This document shows, one piece after another, positions 1 through 5,025 of a stretch of 5,025 nucleotides of DNA. This DNA comes from Holosporales bacterium (GTDB lineage Bacteria; Pseudomonadota; Alphaproteobacteria; BNTO01). The notes below the pieces were generated by a model. That model ran no database searches. It was not told where the DNA came from and worked only from the letters and a program-made list of their open reading frames with translations. Within the stretch, counting starts at the first letter, position 1; each line of letters begins with the position of its first letter. The DNA lies in contig JAISCJ010000023.1 in NCBI GenBank assembly GCA_031265645.1, positions 1 to 5,025 of the forward strand, in the 5' to 3' direction. The position numbers and the translations under genes are program-made.

Positions 1-18
1 CGGTTGGTCTATACCCAA

Positions 19-106
19 CTGTTACTCAACAGCTTACAAATAGTGATCTCTCACTAAGTGAATTACTCGGATTTACATAGTTCCTCCTTTCGTTACAAGT
101 CGCACC
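19..106. repeat. Structured intergenic repeat, copy 1
   Basis: This copy matches positions 4413-4504. The core at 47-68 is identical over 22 bases to 4443-4464, and TTCCTCCTTTC at 81-91 is identical to 4479-4489. The flanks to 106 match at 12 of the last 16 positions. Two inverted repeats are present: CTGTT-ACTC-AACAG (19-32) and TAGTGA-TCTC-TCACTA (41-56). Both have counterparts in copy 2 at nearly the same spacing (8 nt here, 9 nt there). On the minus strand the CU-rich tract becomes AAAGGAGG, a strong ribosome-binding sequence, followed 4 nt later by ATGTAA (78-73), a start codon directly followed by a stop. The plus strand is also open in one frame from 3 to a TAG at 78-80, so the left part could be the 3' end of a gene entering from outside. 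The repeat is seen directly; its function is unknown. Confidence 0.7.
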
Positions 107-178
107 CCAAGCGCCAAAAAAGTTAGTATCGGGAGCATCGAAGCAACAAACATTTTCCGATTGGGTGTCTCTTTTTTT
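103..178 (+). terminator. Possible imperfect Rho-independent terminator
   Basis: CACCCCA at 103-109 can pair with TGGGTG at 162-167 with one bulged C. Inside that stem, ATCGG (128-132) pairs with CCGAT (157-161). The structure is followed by a T-rich run, TCTCTTTTTTT, at about 168-178. The paired arms are short and the enclosed region is long, so this is weaker than a textbook terminator. It would end a plus-strand transcript entering from the left, before topA. The rest of 107-234 holds no gene that I can support and no convincing promoter hexamers for topA. Confidence 0.3.
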
Positions 179-234
179 AAAAAATGTGCATTACTCTTGA
201 TTTTATACAGAGATATCTTTACTTTCCTTAGAGT

Positions 235-2811
235 ATGATCAATAAACCAAGCGACACACGCGCGATGGCATCCCAAACGAACACGGTTGTGATAGTGGAA
301 TCTCCAGCAAAGGCTTCTACGATAGAGAAGTACTTAGGAGATGGATATACGGTACTTGCGAGCTATGGTCATGTGCGTGACCTTTTGAATAAGAACGGGT
401 CGGTTGACCCAGATCACGATTTTCAGATGCTATGGGGCCATACAGATCGGTCAGAAAAGCACGTTGATGCAATCCTGCGCGCAGTAAAGGGCAGTGGCAG
501 GCTCCTGCTTGCAACTGACCCTGACCGTGAAGGGGAAGCCATTGCATGGCATATTTCTGAAATAATTTCTGAAAAATATAAGGACAAAACTCCGCCAATG
601 CAACGTGTCGTTTTTCATGAAATCACTAAAAATGCTGTGATTAATGCAATAAAAGATCCGCATGATGTGGATACGTTGCTTGTTAACGCGTACTTGGCCC
701 GAAGAGCGCTGGACTATTTGGTCGGTTACTCCCTTTCGCCTATTTTGTGGCAAAAGCTACCTGGAGCGCGCTCGGCAGGACGCGTTCAGTCCGTTGCTTT
801 GCGCCTTATTGTGGAAAGAGAGCAGGATATTGAAAAGTTCGACTCCAAAGAATACTGGACAATTGGTGGCTTGTTTGAAACGCCAAAGCACGACGCATTT
901 TTGACAAAGCTATTTGTATATGACGGAAAAAAGTTAGCAAAGTTGTCGATAAACAATGGCGAGCAAGCGGCACAAATATGCTCAATAATCACGCCACTAA
1001 AATATTCAGTGACTGGAATAGAAAAGAAACAAGTGCACCGAAATGCTGTGCCTCCGTTCACGACCTCAACTCTTCAACAAGAAGCGTCAAGAAAGTTTGG
1101 ATTTGGAGCAAGTCGCACAATGCGCACGGCACAAAAGTTGTATGAGGGAATTTCAATAAACGGAGAGCAAACAGGACTGATAACCTACATGAGAACGGAT
1201 AGCGTGAATTTGAGCAAAGAAGCCGTATCGGACATGCGCCAATTCATTCAAGACGTTTATGGAAAGGAATATCTTCCTGCAGAGCCGCGCGTTTATAAAA
1301 CCAAGGCAAAAAATGCGCAGGAAGCTCACGAAGCGATTCGCCCTACTAGCATACTTCGTCGACCAGATGATGTCGCAGCGTTCTTGGATGGAGATCAAAA
1401 GCTCTTGTATAGCATTATCTGGAAAAGGGCAATTGCATCTCAAATGGAAAGTGCATTGTTCGACCAGGTCTCTGTAGATGTGGCGGATACTACGGATCTG
1501 CATAAATTTAGGGCAGTGGGAACGACTCAAATTTTTGATGGATTCCTTCGCGTGTATCAAGAGGGGCAAGATGACGGGGGCGAAAAAGATTCTCAGGATA
1601 AAGACAATGAGACGCTGCCCCACCTCGAAGAAGGAATGCCATTGGTGCTAACGAATGCGCTGAAAGATCAGCACTTCACACAGCCTCCTCCCCGCTTCAC
1701 TGAAGCAACGCTCGTTAAACATTTGGAAGAACTTGGTATAGGACGTCCATCTACATATGCGCCACTGATTCAGGTCCTTCAAGATCGTGAATATGCCGTG
1801 ATCGAGAAGCGCCACTTTATTCCTTCCAGCCGTGGGCGCATAGTTACTGCGTTTCTGTCCAGCTTTTGCAGCAAGTATGTGGAGTACGATTTTACAGCCC
1901 ACTTAGAAGATGAATTGGACGAAATTGCTAATGGCGAACTGGAATGGAAGAATGTCATGCGCAATTTTTGGACGGATTTTTCTTCTAAGATTGGAGAAAT
2001 GAAAGAAATCCGTATAACAGACGTAATAAACAAGCTTGAAGAAAACTTAGCCACATATCTTTTCAAAGATGAGGACGCGAAGAAGTGTCCGCAATGTGGT
2101 GGGCAATTGGGACTTCGGCTAAGCAAGTTTGGCGCATTCCTTGGGTGCAATAATTACCCTGAGTGCAAAACTCGCATTTCGGTACTAGGAGGGCAAGAAA
2201 CAGATGCCGCTCAAAGCTCACCAGAAGTTATTGAACTAGGCATAAATCCTGCTGACGGTTCGAAAGTTTGGCTGAAAAGTGGGCCGTATGGGTATTATGT
2301 GGAAGCTGACCCGGTTGATCCTCCAGTTAGTACGAAGAAAAAGAAATTAAAACCAAAAAGGATTGGCCTTCCTGCAGGGATGGATCCGAAAAACGTTACA
2401 ATGGATTTAGCGCTGCAGTTGATTCAACTTCCAAAGACGATTGGCGAATATGAAGGAAACGAAATGCAGGTGAACAACGGAAGGTTTGGTCCTTACGTTC
2501 GTTGCGGAGACATCCTCGCATCAATACCAAAGTCAATAGATTTTTTGAAAATATCTGCTGACGAGGCGATTCGTTTGCTTAAAGCAAAATCTGAAAAGGT
2601 CGCGAAAAAAGCTGCAGGAGGAAGTGTTCGCACCAAAAAGGTGCCTGCAAAGAAAGCTCCAGCAGAGAAAACTTCGGCAAAGAAAGAACCTGCAAAGAAG
2701 GCACCGGCAATAAAAAAACCTGCCAAAAAGGGCACGGAGGGGAAAGAACCCGCAAAAAAGAGAACAGCGAAATCGAAATCTGCAGCTGCGACCACTGAGG
2801 AAAATTCGTAG
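235..2811 (+). CDS. topA: DNA topoisomerase I (type IA)
   Basis: TopA relaxes negatively supercoiled DNA by cutting one strand through a 5'-phosphotyrosyl link, passing the other strand and resealing. The 858 residues are close to the E. coli length of 865. The Toprim domain opens with VVIVESPAKA (residues 18-27; Glu22) and has the metal-binding DPDREGE (95-101). The active-site tyrosine is Tyr318 in GLITYMRTDS. The decatenation/gate regions follow, including ARSAGRVQSVALR near 178-190 and GIGRPSTYAPLIQ near 501-513. One four-cysteine zinc ribbon is present (Cys618, Cys621, Cys638, Cys644). Two GxxGxY/GRFGPY-type C-terminal repeats follow (about 666-692 and 734-757), as in alphaproteobacterial TopA, then a basic tail (785-858). 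The start at 235 gives ten residues before an in-frame ATG at 265 (Met11). Neither start has a clear ribosome-binding site, and 265 would still keep the whole Toprim domain. The gene is intact. Confidence 0.97.
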   Translation: MINKPSDTRAMASQTNTVVIVESPAKASTIEKYLGDGYTVLASYGHVRDLLNKNGSVDPDHDFQMLWGHTDRSEKHVDAILRAVKGSGRLLLATDPDREGEAIAWHISEIISEKYKDKTPPMQRVVFHEITKNAVINAIKDPHDVDTLLVNAYLARRALDYLVGYSLSPILWQKLPGARSAGRVQSVALRLIVEREQDIEKFDSKEYWTIGGLFETPKHDAFLTKLFVYDGKKLAKLSINNGEQAAQICSIITPLKYSVTGIEKKQVHRNAVPPFTTSTLQQEASRKFGFGASRTMRTAQKLYEGISINGEQTGLITYMRTDSVNLSKEAVSDMRQFIQDVYGKEYLPAEPRVYKTKAKNAQEAHEAIRPTSILRRPDDVAAFLDGDQKLLYSIIWKRAIASQMESALFDQVSVDVADTTDLHKFRAVGTTQIFDGFLRVYQEGQDDGGEKDSQDKDNETLPHLEEGMPLVLTNALKDQHFTQPPPRFTEATLVKHLEELGIGRPSTYAPLIQVLQDREYAVIEKRHFIPSSRGRIVTAFLSSFCSKYVEYDFTAHLEDELDEIANGELEWKNVMRNFWTDFSSKIGEMKEIRITDVINKLEENLATYLFKDEDAKKCPQCGGQLGLRLSKFGAFLGCNNYPECKTRISVLGGQETDAAQSSPEVIELGINPADGSKVWLKSGPYGYYVEADPVDPPVSTKKKKLKPKRIGLPAGMDPKNVTMDLALQLIQLPKTIGEYEGNEMQVNNGRFGPYVRCGDILASIPKSIDFLKISADEAIRLLKAKSEKVAKKAAGGSVRTKKVPAKKAPAEKTSAKKEPAKKAPAIKKPAKKGTEGKEPAKKRTAKSKSAAATTEENS
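2587..2808 (+). repeat. Lys/Ala/Pro-rich low-complexity tail of TopA
   Basis: The last 74 or so codons of topA encode a basic, disordered-looking tail. At about residues 801-843 it contains repeated units of the KKAPA / KKEPA / KKPAKK kind, built from imperfect DNA repeats of AAR AAR GCN CCN. Such histone-H1-like tails are common on alphaproteobacterial TopA. They are expected to add non-specific DNA binding and are not part of the catalytic core. Repeats of this kind often vary in number between relatives by slippage. Confidence 0.75.
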
Positions 2812-2867
2812 ATGTATGAGCTTTTTAGCCTGTAGCGACTATTGTGGAATGCAATCGTGAAAACAGA
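2812..2867. other. Convergent intergenic gap between topA and dapB
   Basis: These 56 bases separate the stop codons of two genes that face each other. I see no strong GC-rich hairpin with a T-run on either strand. The only inverted pair is the short ATTG/CAAT flanking a 7-nt loop at about 2841-2855. Termination here may be Rho-dependent or the transcripts may overlap; this is inference from the absence of a signal. Confidence 0.5.
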
Positions 2868-3623
2868 TTATGACTTAGATGAATACAAGCCTTTTGGCTG
2901 TGTTACAATATATTCAGCAGCTTCAATTGCACCTTTCGCGAACACCGCTTTCGAAGTAACACGGTGAGTCACTTCGATTGATTCATATTCGCCAAGGAAA
3001 AATACGCTGTGCGTCCCAATTGCGCTCCCTCCGCGAAGGCTGGAAATTCCAACTTCATCCTTTCGCGCTCGAGCTTTTGATCGATAGGATGCGTTATGCT
3101 CATATGAGCGAGCTTCAGTCACAGCTTGGCCAAGCGAGATTGCTGTTCCGGAAGGTAAGTCAGCCTTGCTTGAGTGATGAATCTCCATTATTTCGACATC
3201 GTAGTCCGTAGCCGTTGCGATTGCTTGGATGGCTTTTTTTACAGCGTGGATCCCACTTGCCATGTTGGAAGCGTAGAACACAGGAATTTCTTCCGCAGCT
3301 TTATTCAACGCTGTTTGGACCTCTGGTGGTAGCCCTGTTACTCCGCATACTAATGGCTTTTTAAAGTGCATTGCAAAAGGGATTATGTCTGAAGTGGAGG
3401 AAGGCATCGAAAAATCTACGATTACATCACATTGCTCCACCGCTGTTGTTGCATCAGAAGAATAGATAACCCCGTTCATAGCAATTTCTCCCAGGCACGT
3501 GTGATTTTGAGATTCTAACGCGCCAACGAGGCTTACCGTGTTTGATTGGGCGATTTCTTGGATTATTGCCTTTCCCATTTTTCCGGCAGCACCAACGAGG
3601 CATATTTTTATTTTGGAAATCAT
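2868..3623 (-). CDS. dapB: 4-hydroxy-tetrahydrodipicolinate reductase
   Basis: DapB is cytosolic and reduces 4-hydroxy-tetrahydrodipicolinate to tetrahydrodipicolinate with NAD(P)H, on the route to meso-diaminopimelate and lysine. The 251 residues fit the family (about 240-275). The N-terminal nucleotide-binding fold carries GAAGKMG at residues 11-17, VDFSMPSS at about 69-76 and CGVTGL at 93-98. The catalytic and substrate-binding stretch is EIHHSSKADLPSGTA (147-161), with His149, His150 and Lys153 matching E. coli His159, His160 and Lys163. The C-terminal part has SLRGGSAIGTHSVFF (195-209) and FAKGAIEAA (228-236). The start ATG (3623-3621) overlaps the psd stop as ATGA, so the two genes are co-transcribed and dapB is probably translated by coupling. 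No separate ribosome-binding site is obvious. An intact dapB implies that the organism makes its own DAP, probably for peptidoglycan. Confidence 0.97.
   Translation of the reverse strand: MISKIKICLVGAAGKMGKAIIQEIAQSNTVSLVGALESQNHTCLGEIAMNGVIYSSDATTAVEQCDVIVDFSMPSSTSDIIPFAMHFKKPLVCGVTGLPPEVQTALNKAAEEIPVFYASNMASGIHAVKKAIQAIATATDYDVEIMEIHHSSKADLPSGTAISLGQAVTEARSYEHNASYRSKARARKDEVGISSLRGGSAIGTHSVFFLGEYESIEVTHRVTSKAVFAKGAIEAAEYIVTQPKGLYSSKS
3620..3623 (-). promoter_or_regulatory. psd/dapB ATGA stop-start overlap
   Basis: On the minus strand the psd stop TGA (3622-3620) overlaps the dapB start ATG (3623-3621). A four-base overlap of this form usually lets the ribosome that finishes the first gene re-initiate on the second, which keeps the two products in a fixed ratio. 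Confidence 0.85.
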
Positions 3624-4342
3624 GCGTTAGTTCCTTCTGCGTTTGTTGTTTTTTCCTGAACAACGGATTCTTCTTGCAGTGGAACCAATTCAGCCAGGAC
3701 AGTAGTTGCTGCAAAAACTTTTTCACCAACCTTCACTGTTACGCGTGCATTTTCCGGAAGATATATATCTTGACGGCTACCGAACCGAATTAGCCCGTAG
3801 TATTGCCCCCTCTTAACAATGTCTCCGCAACGTACATCGCAGCGGATTCGTCTTGCAACTAGCCCGGCAATTTGCACGACTCCAATGGAACAGTCTTTTT
3901 GCTCGTCAAGCTGAATTACAAGGGCGTTTTTCTCGTTATGCTCACTGGCTTTGTCTTTTGCCGCATTGAAAAAGTGTCCTTGTTTATAATATACGTGAGT
4001 TATTTTTCCGGAAATTGGAATGTAATTCACATGCACATCAAATATGTTCAAAAACACGCTTACGCGCATTCTCGGAGAAGCACCAAGACAAAACTCAGGA
4101 GGAGGCAGCACCTCTTTGATGGAAACGACATGCCCATCCGCAGCGCTCACAATTAGGCCTTTTCCTACCGGAGACGTGCGGCACGGAACGCGGAAGAAAT
4201 ATATGCACCAGATGACGCTTAGCGACGACAAATATCCTAGTGTCAGGTTGGCGCGCCCAATTAAGTATGACGCAACAGCAAAAGACAACGAAAAACCGAT
4301 GCCATCACGATGCAATTTGTACTTTGGAAGGCGACAGAACAT
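3620..4342 (-). CDS. psd: Phosphatidylserine decarboxylase proenzyme, short type
   Basis: Psd decarboxylates phosphatidylserine to phosphatidylethanolamine at the inner membrane, the last step of PE synthesis. The 240 residues match the short pyruvoyl-dependent class rather than the longer E. coli form. Two hydrophobic stretches near the N terminus (about 14-30 and 33-50) end in YFFR (48-51). Family motifs follow: VSAADG (65-70, Asp69; the usual Pro is Ala here), FLNIFDVHVN (97-106, His104), FFNAAKDKASEHNEKN (124-139) and IRFGSRQD (185-192). Self-cleavage is expected between Gly188 and Ser189, making the beta chain and an alpha chain that starts with a pyruvoyl group. Beyond the usual end there are about 20 polar residues, rich in Glu, Thr and Asn. 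The ATG at 4342 is the only ATG start that keeps the first hydrophobic segment; it lacks a clear ribosome-binding site. psd is first in the psd-dapB operon, behind a leader that contains repeat copy 2. Confidence 0.96.
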   Translation of the reverse strand: MFCRLPKYKLHRDGIGFSLSFAVASYLIGRANLTLGYLSSLSVIWCIYFFRVPCRTSPVGKGLIVSAADGHVVSIKEVLPPPEFCLGASPRMRVSVFLNIFDVHVNYIPISGKITHVYYKQGHFFNAAKDKASEHNEKNALVIQLDEQKDCSIGVVQIAGLVARRIRCDVRCGDIVKRGQYYGLIRFGSRQDIYLPENARVTVKVGEKVFAATTVLAELVPLQEESVVQEKTTNAEGTNA

Positions 4343-4412
4343 TAAAAATGGAGAGAGAATGGGACCTTGCTCAGTCTATATCATAGAAACACACTCTGCA
4401 ACGTGTTGTACA

Positions 4413-4504
4413 GTGCTGTTCAGCACGGGCCTACGTAGTGAATCTCTCACTAAGTGAATTACTCAGATTTCATTTTCATTCCTCCTTTCATTTCAGGACG
4501 CACC
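4413..4504. repeat. Structured intergenic repeat, copy 2
   Basis: This is the counterpart of 19-106, placed upstream of psd on its transcribed strand and also upstream of the divergent MATE gene. It contains GTGCT-GTTC-AGCAC (4413-4426), a 9-nt spacer, TAGTGA-ATCTC-TCACTA (4436-4452), the 22-bp exact core (4443-4464), and TTCCTCCTTTC (4479-4489). It has a 2-nt insertion between the core and the CU-rich tract relative to copy 1. Read on the minus strand it gives GGAGG, then a six-codon ORF MKMKSE with its stop (4479-4459), then the two hairpins, then psd about 70 nt further on. The repeat is directly visible; a role as a leader or small RNA is inference. Confidence 0.7.
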
Positions 4505-4514
4505 ATATTGTTGT

Positions 4515-4552
4515 GACCCAGCACATACGTAAACTGCTTCTGTCTTTTTTAA
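4515..4552 (+). terminator. Weak terminator-like structure with T-run
   Basis: GAC (4515-4517) and AGCA (4520-4523) can pair with TGCT (4535-4538) and GTC (4542-4544) across a small internal loop, directly followed by six T residues (4545-4550). The stem is weak. Copy 1 of the repeat is also followed by a T-run at about 168-178, which gives the two loci a similar order on the plus strand: hairpins, CU-rich tract, T-run. Confidence 0.2.
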
Positions 4553-4565
4553 GTAAATCCGAGTA
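4553..4565. repeat. Inverted fragment of the repeat core edge
   Basis: GTAAATCCGAGTA at 4553-4565 is the exact reverse complement of 64-76 in copy 1. It also pairs with 4460-4470 of copy 2 at 10 of 11 positions, so the copy 2 locus is bounded by an imperfect inverted repeat. GAAT lies immediately outside both ends (4456-4459 and 4566-4569). A 13-base match could be chance, but its placement next to copy 2 makes that less likely. Confidence 0.45.
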
Positions 4566-4600
4566 GAATGTAGAATGTTTGATGTCGCACAAGCTTTGCA

Positions 4601-5025
4601 ATGTCTTCAAAGAATAATGACATAAATTGTTCTGTATCTAATTTATTCGCAATGTCGTTCCCCGTGATTTGTTCAATCTTTTCGGGAACGTTTATGTTTG
4701 TGCTAGACCGAATTTTTTTAGCGCATTATTCCTTTGACGCAATGAACGGTGCTACATTTGCACATCAAGTCACAGACATTCTTGTTTTGCCATTGCTGTC
4801 GTTTGCCGCAATTTCTGAAGCTTTTGTCGGACAGTTTAATGGCTCAGGGCAATTTAAAAAAGCATCTGATCCAATTCTGCAAATTTCAGTCTTTTTGCTT
4901 TTAGTTTGGCTGCTCGCTTGTCCTCTTGCCTTGTACGCTCGCAAATTCTTTATCCCTGAAAATCTTTGGTATGAAGGGAATCCCTACTACTGCATCAGCA
5001 TTGCGATGATTCCTTTTCAGATTAT
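4601..5025 (+). CDS. MATE-family efflux transporter, N-terminal part
   Basis: The gene runs off the right edge of the window; 141 codons are present of an expected 450 or so. MATE proteins are inner-membrane antiporters that export drugs or metabolites using a proton or sodium gradient. The visible part has a short polar N terminus, a first hydrophobic segment at about residues 15-35 with SFPVICSIFSGTFMF, then DRIFLAHYS (36-44). A second hydrophobic segment (about 57-71) leads into EAFVGQFNGSGQ (73-84), which matches the conserved Q-x-NGxG turn after the second helix of MATE proteins. A third helix (about 92-112) follows. The ATG at 4601 is the first in the frame after a TGA at 4580-4582; an inner ATG at 4652 would cut into the first helix. 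No good ribosome-binding site is seen. The gene is divergent from psd. The substrate cannot be predicted. Confidence 0.85.
   Translation, partial: MSSKNNDINCSVSNLFAMSFPVICSIFSGTFMFVLDRIFLAHYSFDAMNGATFAHQVTDILVLPLLSFAAISEAFVGQFNGSGQFKKASDPILQISVFLLLVWLLACPLALYARKFFIPENLWYEGNPYYCISIAMIPFQI

Noticed and set aside
73..276. Minus-strand 67-residue ORF with a hydrophobic segment, ending in the repeat
   Set aside because: It starts inside topA on the opposite strand, has no ribosome-binding site and resembles no known family. Its stop arises from the ATGTAA in repeat copy 1.
1153..1623. Minus-strand 156-residue ORF inside topA
   Set aside because: It is antisense to the conserved TopA core, is rich in Cys/Arg/Ile as expected for a shadow frame, and has no recognisable domain.
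2493..2795. Minus-strand 100-residue ORF with repeated AGAFFAG units
   Set aside because: It is the mirror of the Lys/Ala-rich TopA tail; the hydrophobic repeats come only from reading AARAARGCNCCN on the other strand.
2812..2835. Seven-codon ORF directly after the topA stop
   Set aside because: It is too short, has no ribosome-binding site and shows no sign of conservation.
4413..4426. Operator-like palindrome GTGCTGTTCAGCAC as a repressor site
   Set aside because: It could be read as a protein-binding palindrome, but the equivalent inverted repeat in copy 1 has a different sequence. That fits a conserved structure better than a conserved binding site.
4044..4457. Plus-strand 137-residue ORF across the psd start region
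   Set aside because: Most of it is antisense to the conserved psd reading frame and the rest falls in the repeat. It has no family resemblance.

Overview
This window looks like part of the chromosome of an alphaproteobacterium, most likely an intracellular lineage of the Rickettsiales/Holosporales kind. The evidence is the short-type phosphatidylserine decarboxylase, an alphaproteobacterial-style DNA topoisomerase I with one zinc ribbon and a Lys/Ala-rich tail, a moderate to low GC content, and a MATE transporter of a type seen in intracellular bacteria. The taxonomic placement is inference from protein style; no marker RNA is present.

Layout. Positions 1-234 are intergenic or a gene end. 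They hold one copy of a structured repeat (about 19-106) and a T-rich, possibly terminating stretch (103-178). Positions 235-2811 (+) are a complete topA. A 56-bp convergent gap separates it from a minus-strand pair, psd (4342 to 3620) then dapB (3623 to 2868), which overlap by 4 nt (ATGA) and so form an operon. Positions 4343-4600 are a 258-bp divergent intergenic region with a second copy of the repeat (about 4413-4504) and an inverted fragment of it (4553-4565). From 4601 to the end of the window (+) is the first third of a MATE-family efflux transporter gene.

The genes are housekeeping: relaxation of DNA supercoils (TopA), the last step of phosphatidylethanolamine synthesis (Psd), the second step of the diaminopimelate/lysine branch (DapB), and membrane export (MATE). 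Psd and DapB both feed cell-envelope construction. I see no CRISPR array, transposase, phage gene, toxin-antitoxin pair, tRNA or rRNA.

The one feature that is not ordinary is the intergenic repeat. Two copies, one before topA and one before psd, share a 22-bp exact core, an 11-nt exact anti-Shine-Dalgarno-like tract and two hairpins. One of these hairpins differs between the copies at two base pairs in a compensatory way. Read on the minus strand it resembles a leader with a strong ribosome-binding site, a tiny ORF and tandem hairpins. Read on the plus strand it resembles a small RNA with a CU-rich tail before a T-run. Which reading is right, if either, cannot be settled from this window.
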